Part shown: positions 8,180-18,115 of the stretch, in pieces
Numbering within the stretch: the stretch's first letter is position 1
How the letters are laid out: each line of letters opens with the position of its first letter
Source of the DNA: Chromatiaceae bacterium
Lineage (GTDB): Bacteria > Pseudomonadota > Gammaproteobacteria > Chromatiales > Chromatiaceae
Reading direction: 5' to 3'
Length of the DNA: 64,000 nucleotides
Assembly: GCA_019356535.1 (NCBI GenBank)
Contig: CP037918.1
Location: 992,001 to 1,056,000, forward strand
Translations under genes and position numbers: made by a program
The notes under the pieces: generated by a model
Seen by the model: the letters and a program-made list of their open reading frames with translations, nothing else
What the model was told of the DNA's origin: nothing
Databases searched by the model: none

Positions 8180-10744
8180 ATGAGCGAAGTAACTGTCAAT
8201 CAACTGGCCTCGGATGTAGGTATCCCGGTTGATCGCCTGCTCAAGCAGTTGAACGATGCGGGTGTGGCCAAGCAGTCGGGTGACGATGTGATCACCGAAC
8301 AGGAAAAGATCACGTTGCTCAACCACCTGCGGCGTAGTCACGGCAAGACCGACAAGAAGCCCGCGGAGGCGACCAAGAAGGTGACGCTCAAGCGCCGCAC
8401 TACCACCGAGCTCAAGGTGCCGGCCAGTGGCGGACGCGCTGCCCGTGCGACCCGCGCTGCGCCCAAGACGGTGGCGGTCGAGGTCAGGCGCAAGCGCGTG
8501 GTCCGCAAGGACGCCGCGCAGGCCGAGAGCGAGAAGGAACGCGCCCTGCGCGAGATGGAAGAGGCGCAGCGCGCGCTGGAGGAGCAGCGCCGGCAGCGCG
8601 AGGAACTGGCTGCCCAGGAAGAGGCCCGCCGCAAGGCGCTGGAAGAGAAGCGTCGGCAGGAAGAGGAAGAGCGTCGGCGTGCCGAAGAGGCGAAAAAGGC
8701 GGCCGAGGAGGCCGCGCGCAAGCAGCAGGAAGAGGCCGCTGCCGCACCGACAGAGCCCAAGCCCGCACCGGAACCGGCTGAGGAACCGAAGAAACCCAAG
8801 CGCATGCGCGCCGCGCCTTCGCGTGAGAGCGAAGATCGGGCCAAGCGGGGCGCCAGCCGGCGTCGCGAGTTGCACGTGTCCGACGACAAGCGTGGCAAGC
8901 GATCCAAGGGCAGCAAGCGTGCACGTCGTCTGGCCGAGACCGAAGATCAGCAGCACGGCTTCCAGAAGCCGGTACAGCGCAAGTCGCTCACCATCGAGGT
9001 GCCCGAGACCATCACTGTGGGCGATCTGGCGCAGCGCATGGCGGTCAAGGCCTCGGAGGTCATCAAGACGCTCATGGGCATGGGCATGATGGTGACCATC
9101 AACCAGCCGCTCGACCAGGAAACCGCCATGCTGGTGGTTGAGGAGATGGGGCATACCGCGGTCGAAGAGAAGGTCAAGGACGCCGAGGAAGAAGTGCTGG
9201 CCGCGCTCGAAGAGGAGCTGCAACAGGGCGAGCTGGTGCCGCGCGCACCGGTGGTCACCATCATGGGGCATGTCGACCACGGCAAGACTTCTCTGCTCGA
9301 CTACATACGCAAGACCCGTGTCGCGGCAGGCGAGGCCGGGGGCATTACCCAGCATATCGGTGCCTACCACGTGAATACCGATCACGGCATGATCACTTTC
9401 CTCGACACGCCCGGGCACGCCGCCTTTTCGGCGATGCGTGCGCGCGGCGCCAAGGCCACCGACATCATCGTGCTGGTGGTGGCTGCCGACGATGGGGTTA
9501 TGCCGCAGACCAAGGAGGCCATTCAGCATGCGCGCGCCGCCGGAGTGCCGCTGGTGGTGGCGATCAACAAGATCGACAAGCCTGAGGCCAATCCCGATCG
9601 TGTGATGCAGGAATTGGTGGCTGAAGAAGTGGTGCCCGAGGATTGGGGCGGTGACACCCAGTTCATCCCGGTTTCGGCGCATACTGGCGAGGGCGTCGAG
9701 CAGTTGCTCGAGGCCATTCTGCTGCAGGCCGAGCTGCTGGAACTCAAGGTGGTGGCCGATGGGCCAGCCAAGGGCATCATCGTCGAGTCCAGCCTGGACA
9801 AGGGCAAGGGGCCGGTGGCCACGGTGCTGGTGCAGTCTGGCACGCTGAAGCAGGCCGACCCCATCGTCTCCGGTACCGAGTACGGTCGGGTGCGGGCGAT
9901 GTTCGATGAGAACGGCCGGAAGGTGAAGGAGGCTGGGCCCTCCATCCCGGTACAGGTGCTGGGCCTGTCGGGTGCGCCCCATGCGGGGGACGATCTGGTG
10001 GTGGTCGCCGACGAGAAAAAGGCCCGTGAGGTTGCCGAGGTGCGCCGTGAACGCCAGCGCGAGGGTCGGCTGGCCGAGCAGAAGGCCGCCAAGCTCGAGC
10101 AGATGTTCACGCGCATGACCGAGGGTGAGGTTGCCTACGTGAACCTCATCATCAAGGCTGATGTGCAGGGTTCGGTCGAGGCGCTCAAGGAGTCGCTGCA
10201 GAAGATCCAGGCCGACGAGGCCAAGGTGAAGATCGTCGCCGCGGGCGTCGGCGGCATCAACGAGTCGGATGCCAACCTGGCGCTCACCTCGGGTGCGGCC
10301 ATCATCGGCTTCAACGTCCGTGCCGATGCCGCGGCCCGCCGGGTAATCGAGGAGCACGGTATCGATCTGCGTTACTACAGCATCATCTACGAGGTGATCG
10401 ACGACGTGAAGAAGGCGGTCGCCGGTCTGCTCAAGCCCGAGGTCAAGGAAGAGATCATCGGCCTGGCCGAGGTGCGCGATGTGTTTCGTTCGTCCAAGCT
10501 GGGAGCCATTGCCGGCTGTATCGTGCTCGAGGGTGTGGTCAAGCGTCACAACCCCATCCGCGTGCTGCGCGACAACGTGGTCATCTACGAGGGCGAGCTC
10601 GAATCGCTGCGCCGCTTCAAGGACGACGTCAACGAGGTCAAGGCCGGCATGGAGTGCGGTATCGGTGTGAAGAACTACAACGATGTGAAGGTGGGTGACC
10701 AGATCGAGGTCTACGAGCGCTACGAAGTGGCGCGCGAGATCTGA
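8180..10744 (+). CDS. infB: Translation initiation factor IF-2
   Basis: 854-aa GTPase that brings fMet-tRNA to the 30S subunit. Residues 1-55 form the IF2_N subdomain. Residues about 100-220 are a highly charged Lys/Glu/Ala-rich coiled linker, and a second IF2_N-like repeat follows ([18 protein letters not shown]). The G domain carries G1 [10 protein letters not shown]3 DTPGH and G4 NKID. The domain II/III and C-terminal fMet-tRNA-binding regions end in [17 protein letters not shown]. It lies 12 bases after nusA with GAGGAG as ribosome site. An internal start producing a short IF2 form, known in E. coli, was not assigned. Confidence 0.97.
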   Translation: MSEVTVNQLASDVGIPVDRLLKQLNDAGVAKQSGDDVITEQEKITLLNHLRRSHGKTDKKPAEATKKVTLKRRTTTELKVPASGGRAARATRAAPKTVAVEVRRKRVVRKDAAQAESEKERALREMEEAQRALEEQRRQREELAAQEEARRKALEEKRRQEEEERRRAEEAKKAAEEAARKQQEEAAAAPTEPKPAPEPAEEPKKPKRMRAAPSRESEDRAKRGASRRRELHVSDDKRGKRSKGSKRARRLAETEDQQHGFQKPVQRKSLTIEVPETITVGDLAQRMAVKASEVIKTLMGMGMMVTINQPLDQETAMLVVEEMGHTAVEEKVKDAEEEVLAALEEELQQGELVPRAPVVTIMGHVDHGKTSLLDYIRKTRVAAGEAGGITQHIGAYHVNTDHGMITFLDTPGHAAFSAMRARGAKATDIIVLVVAADDGVMPQTKEAIQHARAAGVPLVVAINKIDKPEANPDRVMQELVAEEVVPEDWGGDTQFIPVSAHTGEGVEQLLEAILLQAELLELKVVADGPAKGIIVESSLDKGKGPVATVLVQSGTLKQADPIVSGTEYGRVRAMFDENGRKVKEAGPSIPVQVLGLSGAPHAGDDLVVVADEKKAREVAEVRRERQREGRLAEQKAAKLEQMFTRMTEGEVAYVNLIIKADVQGSVEALKESLQKIQADEAKVKIVAAGVGGINESDANLALTSGAAIIGFNVRADAAARRVIEEHGIDLRYYSIIYEVIDDVKKAVAGLLKPEVKEEIIGLAEVRDVFRSSKLGAIAGCIVLEGVVKRHNPIRVLRDNVVIYEGELESLRRFKDDVNEVKAGMECGIGVKNYNDVKVGDQIEVYERYEVAREI

Positions 10745-10751
10745 GACGACG

Positions 10752-11147
10752 ATGGCGAGACGGGACTTCGGCCGGGAAGAACGGGTTGGCGCCGAGCTGC
10801 ATCGCGAGCTGGCCCTGATCTTGCGTGACGAGGTGCGCGACCCGCGCCTCAACCAGGTCACCGTCCAGGAGGTGCGGGTGACGCGCGATCTGGCACACGC
10901 CAAGGTGTACTTCACGGTGCTCGACCGCGACCAGGCGCGCAAGACCGAGCAGGCGCTGAACAAGGCAGCCGGCTTTCTGCGCAAGCAACTGGGTGGGCGG
11001 GTCGTCCTGCGCACCATTCCCGCCTTGCATTTTCAGTACGACCATTCGCTGGAGCGCGGCATGCGCCTGTCCTCGCTGATCGAACAGGCGGTGGCCTCCA
11101 GCAGTGACCGGGACGCGGACGGCCCGGAAGGCAACGAAGAGGACTGA
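10752..11147 (+). CDS. rbfA: 30S ribosome-binding factor RbfA
   Basis: 131-aa KH-fold protein for late 16S rRNA 5' end maturation and cold adaptation. Recognised by ELALILRDEVRDPRL near the N terminus, the VRVTRDLAHAKVY strand, and PALHFQYDHSLERG with the following SLIEQA helix. The open frame continues upstream into infB, but MARRDFGREERV, 7 bases after the infB stop, is the natural start. The acidic tail (DRDADGPEGNEED) is typical of gammaproteobacterial RbfA. Confidence 0.95.
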   Translation: MARRDFGREERVGAELHRELALILRDEVRDPRLNQVTVQEVRVTRDLAHAKVYFTVLDRDQARKTEQALNKAAGFLRKQLGGRVVLRTIPALHFQYDHSLERGMRLSSLIEQAVASSSDRDADGPEGNEED

Positions 11148-11150
11148 GCC

Positions 11151-12074
11151 ATGGGACGACGCAGGCGTCCGCGCGGCCGCGCGGTAAACGGCATCCTGTT
11201 GCTCGACAAGCCGGTGGGCATCTCGTCCAACGATGCCCTGCAGCGGGTCAAGCACCTGTTTCATGCACAGAAGGCGGGGCACACCGGTAGTCTGGATCCG
11301 CTGGCATCTGGGCTGTTGCCACTGTGCTTCGGCATTGCTACCCGTCTCTCGGCCTTCCTGCTGGATGCCGACAAGCACTACGAGGTGCGGGTGCGGCTGG
11401 GCGAGACAACGACGACTGGCGACGCCGAGGGCGAGGTGCTGGAACGACGCCCGGTGGAGGGCATCGGGCGCGAACAGATCGAAGCGGTGCTGCCACGTTT
11501 CACCGGGGTGATCTCGCAGGTGCCGCCCATGTATTCGGCAATAAAGCACAAGGGCGAGCGGCTGTACAAGCTGGCGCGCGAGGGCATTGAGGTGGAACGC
11601 GAACCGCGCGAGATCACCATCCACGCCATGCGCCTGGGCGAGGTCGAGGGTGGGGAATTCGACTTGTACGTGCACTGCTCCAAGGGCACCTATGTGCGCA
11701 CCCTGGCCGAGGACATTGGCGAGACGCTGGGCTGTGGCGCGCATGTGGTGGCGCTGCGGCGCAGCGGGGTGGGGCCCTATGCCGGGCACCCCATGGTGAG
11801 CATGGCGCAGATCGAGCAGGCCGCGGCCGAGGGCAACGCGGCGCTCGACGCCCTGTTGCTGCCGGTGGATACCGCCCTGGGCGACTGGCCGGCGGTGTAT
11901 CTCAATGCCGACGCCAGCTATTACCTCAAGATGGGGCAGCCGGTGGTGGTGCCGCGCGCGCCTACCGAGGGTTGGGTGCGCCTCTACGAGGAGCCGGACC
12001 GATTCATCGGCGTTGGCCAGGTGCTGGACGACGGGCGCATTGCGCCGAAAAGGCTGTTGGTCGGCAACGGCTGA
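11151..12074 (+). CDS. truB: tRNA pseudouridine(55) synthase TruB
   Basis: 307 aa; makes pseudouridine 55 in the T loop of tRNAs. The catalytic aspartate is D49 in GHTGSLDPLASGLLP. Further motifs are the substrate loop SQVPPMYSAIKHKGERLYKLAR and the KGTYVRTLAEDIG segment. A C-terminal PUA-like extension carries the VVVPRAP region. Starts three bases after the rbfA stop. Confidence 0.96.
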   Translation: MGRRRRPRGRAVNGILLLDKPVGISSNDALQRVKHLFHAQKAGHTGSLDPLASGLLPLCFGIATRLSAFLLDADKHYEVRVRLGETTTTGDAEGEVLERRPVEGIGREQIEAVLPRFTGVISQVPPMYSAIKHKGERLYKLAREGIEVEREPREITIHAMRLGEVEGGEFDLYVHCSKGTYVRTLAEDIGETLGCGAHVVALRRSGVGPYAGHPMVSMAQIEQAAAEGNAALDALLLPVDTALGDWPAVYLNADASYYLKMGQPVVVPRAPTEGWVRLYEEPDRFIGVGQVLDDGRIAPKRLLVGNG

Positions 12075-12231
12075 CTTTTCACGGGTTTTGCGGCAAAATG
12101 CCGCACTTTCACGGGAATCCGGCTGGCGGGTTCCTTCGTTTCGTTAAACGGCCGGGGTCACCTGAAGTCATTGTCGGGGGCCCCCTGAAGACTCCGTCTT
12201 CCGCAAGGCCATCGATGACAGGAGACATGTC
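12075..12231 (+). promoter_or_regulatory. rpsO leader region with two hairpins
   Basis: 157 bases between truB and rpsO. A perfect 7-bp stem TGCGGCA/TGCCGCA (12089-12095 with 12099-12105) has no T run, so it is not a terminator. A second hairpin, GAAGAC/GTCTTC with a 3-base loop (12187-12201), lies about 20 bases before the rpsO ribosome site AGGAGA. In E. coli, S15 represses its own mRNA by binding a leader structure; this second hairpin and its surroundings are the candidate here, by inference only. Confidence 0.4.
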
Positions 12232-12501
12232 ATGGCAATGAGCGCAGAACAGAAGGCCGCGATCATCGCGGAGTATGGCAAGGGCCCCAAGGACACGGGT
12301 TCTACCGAGGTGCAGGTGGCGCTGCTGACCGCACGCATCGCGGATCTCACCCCGCACTTCCAGCAGCACAAGAAGGACCACCACTCCCGCCAGGGTTTGG
12401 TGCGCCTGGTCAACCAGCGCCGCAAGCTGCTGGACTACCTCAAGTCGAAGGACGTGGAAGCCTACCGCGACCTGATCAAGCGACTGGGACTACGCCGCTG
12501 A
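12232..12501 (+). CDS. rpsO: 30S ribosomal protein S15
   Basis: 89 aa, exactly the family length. Nearly identical in pattern to E. coli S15: [39 protein letters not shown] and the final LIKRLGLRR. Preceded by AGGAGA at optimal distance. The pnp start follows only 34 bases after its stop. Confidence 0.97.
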   Translation: MAMSAEQKAAIIAEYGKGPKDTGSTEVQVALLTARIADLTPHFQQHKKDHHSRQGLVRLVNQRRKLLDYLKSKDVEAYRDLIKRLGLRR

Positions 12502-12535
12502 TCCGCGGCATTACAGCAAGGTTGAGGATTTCCAC

Positions 12536-14632
12536 GTGAGTCTTGTCAGAAAAGAGTTCCAATACGGCGATCACAAGGTCGTACTCGAGACCGGCGAGAT
12601 CGCTCGCCAGGCCGACGGTGCTGTGATGGTCAACATGGGTGACACCGTGGTGCTGTGCACCGTGGTGTACGAGAAGAACGCCTCGGTCGAGCGTGACTTC
12701 TTCCCGCTGACTGTCGATTACCAAGAGAAGACCTACGCCGCCGGCATCATCCCCGGCGGCTTTTTCCGTCGTGAGGGGCGTCCGTCCGAAAAGGAGATCC
12801 TGACCGCGCGCTTGATCGACCGCCCTATCCGCCCGCTGTTCCCCAAGGGCTTCACCAACGAGGTGCAGGTGATCTGCACCGTGATGTCGCTGAACCCGGC
12901 GGTCGACCCGGAAGTGCCTTCGCTGATCGGTACCTCGGCGGCGCTGGCCATTTCAGGCCTGCCCTTCGAGGGTCCCATTGGTGCGGCGCGCGTCGGCTAC
13001 AAGGACGGCCAGTACCTGCTCAACCAGCCCAAGACCGGCTTGTGCGACATCAGTGATCTGGATCTGGTGGTCGCGGGCACGAAAGAGGCGGTGCTGATGG
13101 TGGAGTCCGAGGCCCGCGAATTGTCCGAGGAGGTCATGCTCGGTGCCGTGCTGTTCGGCCACGAGCAGATGCAGGTGGCCATCGAGGCCATCGAGGCGCT
13201 GGCCGCCGAGGCCGGCAAGCCGCGCATGGAAGTCCCCGAGAAGCCCGAGAACACCGCGCTGGCCGAGGCTGTTGAGGCTGCCATCGGCGAACAGCTGCGT
13301 GCTGCCTACCAGATCGCCGACAAGATGGAGCGCTATGCCGCTATCGACGCGGCCAAGGCCAAGGCGAAAGAGCAGCTCTGCGGCGGCGAGGAACCGCAGT
13401 TCGACGAGGCCGAGGTGGGCGAGGCCATCGAGAAGCTCAAGAAGCAGATCGTGCGTGGACGCATCCTCGCCGGCGAACCGCGTATCGACGGTCGCGATAC
13501 CCGCACTGTGCGGCCGATCAATATCCGTACCCGGGTGCTGCCGCGTACCCATGGCTCGGCGCTGTTCACTCGCGGTGAGACCCAGGCTCTGGTGGTTACC
13601 ACCCTGGGCACCGAGCGTGATTCGCAGATCATCGACGCGCTCAGCGGTTCCTACAAGGAGCCGTTCATGCTGCATTACAACTTCCCGCCCTTCTGCGTGG
13701 GCGAGACCGGCCGCGTCGGCAGCCCCAAGCGCCGCGAGATCGGCCACGGCCGCCTGGCCAAGCGCGGTGTGCTGGCGGTGATGCCGAGCATGGAGGAGTT
13801 CCCGTACTCGATCCGCGTGGTCTCCGAGATCACCGAGTCCAACGGTTCCTCGTCGATGGCCTCGGTGTGTGGCACCAGCCTGTCGCTGATGGATGCCGGT
13901 GTGCCGCTGAAGGCACCGGTGGCTGGCGTGGCCATGGGCCTGATCAAGGAAGGCGACCGCTTCGCTGTGCTCACCGACATCCTGGGCGACGAGGATCACC
14001 TTGGCGACATGGACTTCAAGGTGGCCGGTACCGAGAAAGGCATCAACGCCCTGCAGATGGACATCAAGATCAACGGCATCACCCGCGAGATCATGCAGAT
14101 CGCGCTGGAGCAGGCGAAGGAAGGCCGGCTGCACATCCTCGGCGAGATGAACAAGGCCATCTCGGCACCGCGCGAGGAGATGTCCGAGCACGCGCCGCGC
14201 ATCGTCTCGTTCAAGATCAACCCCGAGAAGATCCGCGATGTGATCGGCAAGGGTGGGGCGACCATCCGCTCCATCACCGAGGAGACCGGCGCCACCGTGG
14301 ACATCTCCGACGACGGCACGGTCAAGATCTTCTCTGTGGACAAGGCCGCCGGTGACGAGGCCCGCCGCCGCGTCGAGCAGATCACCGCCGACATCGAGGT
14401 GGGCAAGATCTACGAGGGCAAGGTAGTGCGCCTGATGGACTTTGGTGCCTTCGTCAACATTCTGCCCGGCAAGGACGGTCTGGTGCATATCTCGCAGATC
14501 TCGGAAGAGCGCGTGGCTAACGTGGCCGATGAACTCTCCGAGGGTCAGGTGGTCAAGGTCAAGGTGCTCGAGGTGGACAAGCAGGGCCGTATCCGCCTGA
14601 GCATGAAGGCCGTGCAGGACGGCGAGGGCTAA
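12536..14632 (+). CDS. pnp: Polyribonucleotide nucleotidyltransferase (PNPase)
   Basis: 698-aa phosphorolytic 3'-5' exoribonuclease of the RNA degradosome. It has two RNase PH-like halves (about 10-230 and 310-545, the second with [10 protein letters not shown] and [23 protein letters not shown]). Then come a KH domain ([15 protein letters not shown]) and an S1 domain ([21 protein letters not shown]). The start codon is GTG with TTGAGGA upstream. Only 34 bases separate it from rpsO, leaving no room for the long RNase III-cleaved stem known upstream of E. coli pnp. Confidence 0.97.
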   Translation: MSLVRKEFQYGDHKVVLETGEIARQADGAVMVNMGDTVVLCTVVYEKNASVERDFFPLTVDYQEKTYAAGIIPGGFFRREGRPSEKEILTARLIDRPIRPLFPKGFTNEVQVICTVMSLNPAVDPEVPSLIGTSAALAISGLPFEGPIGAARVGYKDGQYLLNQPKTGLCDISDLDLVVAGTKEAVLMVESEARELSEEVMLGAVLFGHEQMQVAIEAIEALAAEAGKPRMEVPEKPENTALAEAVEAAIGEQLRAAYQIADKMERYAAIDAAKAKAKEQLCGGEEPQFDEAEVGEAIEKLKKQIVRGRILAGEPRIDGRDTRTVRPINIRTRVLPRTHGSALFTRGETQALVVTTLGTERDSQIIDALSGSYKEPFMLHYNFPPFCVGETGRVGSPKRREIGHGRLAKRGVLAVMPSMEEFPYSIRVVSEITESNGSSSMASVCGTSLSLMDAGVPLKAPVAGVAMGLIKEGDRFAVLTDILGDEDHLGDMDFKVAGTEKGINALQMDIKINGITREIMQIALEQAKEGRLHILGEMNKAISAPREEMSEHAPRIVSFKINPEKIRDVIGKGGATIRSITEETGATVDISDDGTVKIFSVDKAAGDEARRRVEQITADIEVGKIYEGKVVRLMDFGAFVNILPGKDGLVHISQISEERVANVADELSEGQVVKVKVLEVDKQGRIRLSMKAVQDGEG

Positions 14633-14654
14633 GAGGCCCCGCCGCTCCGCAAGA

Positions 14655-14677
14655 AGGGGCCTGGCGGCCCCTTTTTG
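14655..14677 (+). terminator. Terminator of the rimP-pnp operon
   Basis: 7-bp stem AGGGGCC (14655-14661) / GGCCCCT (14666-14672) with a TGGC loop, followed by a T run. It lies about 20 bases after the pnp stop and closes the operon. Confidence 0.9.
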
Positions 14678-14710
14678 CGTTTTTCACCGTCGCTTTTGGA
14701 CCAGGTAGCC

Positions 14711-15721
14711 ATGCAAGAGAACGACTCGCTTTCGGTGGTGATCCCGCTCTACCAGGAAGAGGACAATGTCCTGCCACTGGTCGCGCGGGTGCACGAGGGA
14801 CTGGCCGACTATCCCGGCCCCTGGGAACTGATCTGCGTGGACGACGGCAGTGCCGATCGCACCGTCGAACGCCTGCGCGAGGCGCAGCGCCAGTACGGTG
14901 ATCACGTGCGCATCATCCGCATGCGCCGCAATTTCGGCCAGACCGCGGCCATGCAGGCGGGCATCAATTGCGCGCGCGGGCGCTACATCGCCACCCTCGA
15001 TGGCGACCTGCAGAACGACCCGGCGGATATCCCGCGCATGCTCGAGGAGCTGCACGAGCGTGATCTTGACCTGTTGCAGGGCTGGCGCCGCGAACGCCAC
15101 GATGACGAGGTGCGCAAGTTCTTCTCCCGTGTGGCCAACCGCTTGATTGCGCGCGTGACCGGGGTCGATCTGCACGACTATGGTTGCAGCCTCAAGGTGT
15201 ATCGGGCCGAGGTGATCCAGCGGGTCAAGCTGTTCGGCGAGATGCATCGCTTCATCCCGGTGTGGGTGGCGGGCGTGACCTCGCCACAGCGCATCGGAGA
15301 GACGGTGGTCGCCCATCAGGCACGGCGCTTCGGTACTTCCAAGTACGGCCTGTCGCGCACCTTCCGGGTGATCGTGGACCTGCTGACGGTGTTCTTCTTC
15401 CTGCGCTTCCGCGCGCGCCCGGGGCACTTCTTCGGTTCTATTGGCCTGGCCTTCGGTGCCCTGGGCGGGGCCGGCATGGCCTGGCTGGGCTTCGTCAAGT
15501 TCGTGCTCGGCGAGTCCATCGCTGGACGACCGTTGCTGTTCGTCTCGGTGCTGCTGTTGATGATGTCCATCCAGATGCTCACCACCGGGGTGATGGCCGA
15601 GATGCTATCGCGTACCTTCTTCGAGAGCGGTGGCGGGCGCGCCTATCACATCCTCGAGATGGACGGTGACGAGGCGGGTTGGCACGCGCCGGGCGAGGGC
15701 GCAACGGTGGCCGGCGACTGA
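14711..15721 (+). CDS. GT2-family polyprenyl-phosphate glycosyltransferase (DPM1/ArnC/GtrB-like)
   Basis: 336 aa. The N-terminal 235 residues form a GT-A domain (LSVVIPLYQEEDNV, VDDGSADRT, and the metal-binding ATLDGDLQNDP). The rest holds C-terminal transmembrane helices (around GSIGLAFGALGGAGMAWLGF and LLFVSVLLLMMSIQM), the layout of enzymes that put a sugar from a nucleotide donor onto undecaprenyl phosphate on the cytoplasmic face. Start taken at MQENDSLS; the frame is open upstream but runs into the terminator. Its stop overlaps the next gene's ATG, and the product would be the lipid-linked donor used by the ArnT-like transferases that follow. The sugar cannot be read from the sequence. 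Confidence 0.85.
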   Translation: MQENDSLSVVIPLYQEEDNVLPLVARVHEGLADYPGPWELICVDDGSADRTVERLREAQRQYGDHVRIIRMRRNFGQTAAMQAGINCARGRYIATLDGDLQNDPADIPRMLEELHERDLDLLQGWRRERHDDEVRKFFSRVANRLIARVTGVDLHDYGCSLKVYRAEVIQRVKLFGEMHRFIPVWVAGVTSPQRIGETVVAHQARRFGTSKYGLSRTFRVIVDLLTVFFFLRFRARPGHFFGSIGLAFGALGGAGMAWLGFVKFVLGESIAGRPLLFVSVLLLMMSIQMLTTGVMAEMLSRTFFESGGGRAYHILEMDGDEAGWHAPGEGATVAGD

Positions 15722-17304
15722 TGTCGCAGTACCTGTCGCGGTTTTCCACCAGCCCGCTGGCGCTGGCCCTGGCGCTGGTGCTGATGGTCTGGGGCTTCTG
15801 GTCGGCGCCGCTGTACGACCTGGACGAGGGTGCCTTCACCGAGGCTACGCGCGAGATGCTGGCCTCGGGCAATTACACCTCCATCTACCTCAACGGCGCG
15901 CCACGGCACGACAAGCCCATCCTCATCTACTGGTTGCAGGCGGCCTCGGCGCAGCTGTTCGGCCTCAACGAGTTCGCCCTGCGCCTGCCCTCGGTGCTGG
16001 CCGCCCTGGCCTGGGTATGGGTGCTGTTCGCCTTCGTGCGCCGGCAGGTCGATCGCGAGACGGCCATCGTGGCAGCCCTGCTGCTGTCGCTGTCACTGTA
16101 CGTGGGGCTGATTGCGCGCGCGGCGGTGGCCGATGCACTGCTCAATCTCTTCCTCGCGCTGGCGATGTTCGACATCTACCGCTACTGGAAACAGCCCGCG
16201 CGCGGTCTGCACCTGCGTATCTTCCTGTGGCTGGGGCTGGGTTTTCTCACCAAGGGACCGGTGGCGGTGTTCTTTCCGCTGCTGGTCAGCGGGTTGTTCT
16301 ATGCCAGCCTGGGTAGCTGGCGCGACTGGGTGCGCGCCGTGTTCCACTGGCCGGGCATCGCGCTGTTCCTGGCGATTGTGCTGCCCTGGCACATCGCCGT
16401 CTACCTGGATACCGGCTGGGCCTTCTTCGAGGGCTTCTACCTGCACCACAACCTCGATCGCTACAACGGAGCGATGGAGGGGCACGGCGGCAGCCTGTTG
16501 TACTTCGTGGCGGTGGCCCCGCTGGTGGTGATGCCCTTCGCCGGCTGGCTGCTCGCCACGTTGCGACGGCTGCCCGAGGCCCGGCGAGATCCCCTGGATC
16601 GTTTCGCCTGGCTGTGGTTCTTTTGCGTGCTGCTGTTCTTCTCCTTCTCGGCGACCAAGCTGCCGCATTACCTGCTGTACGGCATCATCGGCGTGCTGAT
16701 TCCCATGGCCCGCTACCGCGGCGATCTGCGCCGGGCCTGGCTGCACTTCCTGCCGGTCTTTGTCCTGATGGCGCTGTTCGCCCTGCTGCCGCAGGCCCTG
16801 GAATGGGCGGCGGGGCAGACCGGCCGGCTCTACGAGCTGACCCTGTTCCGCGAGGGCTCGGCGCGTTTTTCGGGCACGCCACAATGGCTGTTGGGCGGTG
16901 CGCTGGTACTGCTGGTGGGGGTGGCCCTGCTGCGCTTGCCGGTCTGGCAGCGCCTGGTGCTGGCCGGTTTCGTGCAGGGGGCGGTCGTGGCCTTCATCGT
17001 GCTGCCGGGAGTGATGGGGGTGTTGCAGGACGGTCCCCGCGCCGCCGCGCTGTTCGCCCGCGCGCACGACAAGTCCGTGGTCTTTTACCGCGTCCATCAG
17101 CCCAGCGTGAGCGTCTATGCGCAGCAGGTGATCCCGAAGTTACGTGATCCGGCCGCGTTGCGCCCGGGGCAGTGGGTCTATCTGCGGATCGACAAGCTGG
17201 ACGACTTCCTCGCCCTGCCGTTGCCGTGGGATCGGCACGTGGTGTTCCGCCAAGGGCCAGCGGTGTTGGTCGCCATCGAGGCACCGGAGGCCGGCGATGG
17301 CTGA
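15721..17304 (+). CDS. ArnT-like membrane glycosyltransferase (PMT_2/GT83-type), first copy
   Basis: 527 aa with about 11 hydrophobic segments in the first 440 residues and a soluble C-terminal stretch. The first periplasmic loop carries the acidic pair YDLDEGAFTEATREML and the HDKPILIYWLQ motif seen in ArnT and related lipid A aminoarabinose/hexosamine transferases, which take a sugar from undecaprenyl phosphate and add it to an acceptor on the periplasmic side. Start chosen at MSQYLSRF, where ATG overlaps the previous stop. The acceptor (lipid A phosphate, a glycan or a protein) is not determined. Confidence 0.83.
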   Translation: MSQYLSRFSTSPLALALALVLMVWGFWSAPLYDLDEGAFTEATREMLASGNYTSIYLNGAPRHDKPILIYWLQAASAQLFGLNEFALRLPSVLAALAWVWVLFAFVRRQVDRETAIVAALLLSLSLYVGLIARAAVADALLNLFLALAMFDIYRYWKQPARGLHLRIFLWLGLGFLTKGPVAVFFPLLVSGLFYASLGSWRDWVRAVFHWPGIALFLAIVLPWHIAVYLDTGWAFFEGFYLHHNLDRYNGAMEGHGGSLLYFVAVAPLVVMPFAGWLLATLRRLPEARRDPLDRFAWLWFFCVLLFFSFSATKLPHYLLYGIIGVLIPMARYRGDLRRAWLHFLPVFVLMALFALLPQALEWAAGQTGRLYELTLFREGSARFSGTPQWLLGGALVLLVGVALLRLPVWQRLVLAGFVQGAVVAFIVLPGVMGVLQDGPRAAALFARAHDKSVVFYRVHQPSVSVYAQQVIPKLRDPAALRPGQWVYLRIDKLDDFLALPLPWDRHVVFRQGPAVLVAIEAPEAGDG

Positions 17305-18115
17305 AGCGGGCACGCGACTGGCATTGGTGATGCAATGGGCGCGCGAGCGCCAGCAGCGCTGTTCGTCGGTGGGGATCGATACCCTGTTGCTGTCGGCCAT
17401 TGCCGCGGCCTGGCTGGGTATCCTGCTGGCCTTGGCCGGAGGCTATCATGCCGGTTTCTCCACATTGCATGCCTTGCTCGGTGCCCTGTTGCCCGATACG
17501 GTCTGGGCGACGGTCACCCGCTTTGGCGACGAGCGGGTGCTGTTGGCGCTCACCCTGTTGTTCGCGCGCCGGCGGCCCGAGCTGTTCTGGGCCATGGTGC
17601 TGGCCGCGGTGCTGGGCGCGCTCTACAGCCGCGGTCTCAAGCACCTGGTGGATGCCCTGCGCCCTCCCGCAGTGCTGCCGCCGGAGGCGCTGAAGGTGAT
17701 CGGTCCGGTGCTGCATTCGCACAGTTTCCCCTCGGGTCATACCACTTCGGCCTTCGTGTTCTTCGGTGTGCTCGCGGCCTGTGCACGCAGCGGGCGTGAA
17801 CGGGTGGCGGCGTTACTGGCGGCCACCCTGGTGGGCCTGAGTCGAGTGGCGCTGGGCGTGCACTGGCCGCAGGATGTGCTGGCTGGCGCCTATGGCGGCA
17901 TGCTGGCCGCAGCAACGGGCACCTGGCTCAGCTTGCACTGGCGGGCCGGCCTGCGTCCGGGCGTGCATCTGGCGCTGCTGCTGTTGCCGCTCGGAGCCCT
18001 GCCGGTACTGCTGTTGTCCGATGCGGGCAACCCGTCTGCCGACTGGCTGGTCTGGCCGCTGGTATTTGCCATGGCGGCGCAGTTCGTGCTGGATTACCTG
18101 TCAGATCGCCGATGA
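17297..18115 (+). CDS. PAP2-family membrane phosphatase, first copy
   Basis: 272 aa, six predicted helices. All three PAP2 catalytic motifs are intact: KHLVDALRP, SFPSGHTT, and SRVALGVHWPQD. The family dephosphorylates lipid phosphates or pyrophosphates (undecaprenyl pyrophosphate, lipid A phosphates, phosphatidylglycerophosphate). Start taken at MAEAGTRL, overlapping the end of the preceding transferase by 8 bases; its own stop overlaps the next gene. Embedded in a glycosyltransferase operon, so an envelope-lipid substrate is likely. Confidence 0.85.
   Translation: MAEAGTRLALVMQWARERQQRCSSVGIDTLLLSAIAAAWLGILLALAGGYHAGFSTLHALLGALLPDTVWATVTRFGDERVLLALTLLFARRRPELFWAMVLAAVLGALYSRGLKHLVDALRPPAVLPPEALKVIGPVLHSHSFPSGHTTSAFVFFGVLAACARSGRERVAALLAATLVGLSRVALGVHWPQDVLAGAYGGMLAAATGTWLSLHWRAGLRPGVHLALLLLPLGALPVLLLSDAGNPSADWLVWPLVFAMAAQFVLDYLSDRR

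Noticed and set aside
6596..11017. A 1473-codon open frame on the minus strand across nusA-infB-rbfA
   Set aside because: It is antisense to three well-conserved genes, with histidine- and leucine-rich low-complexity translation typical of a GC-rich shadow frame.
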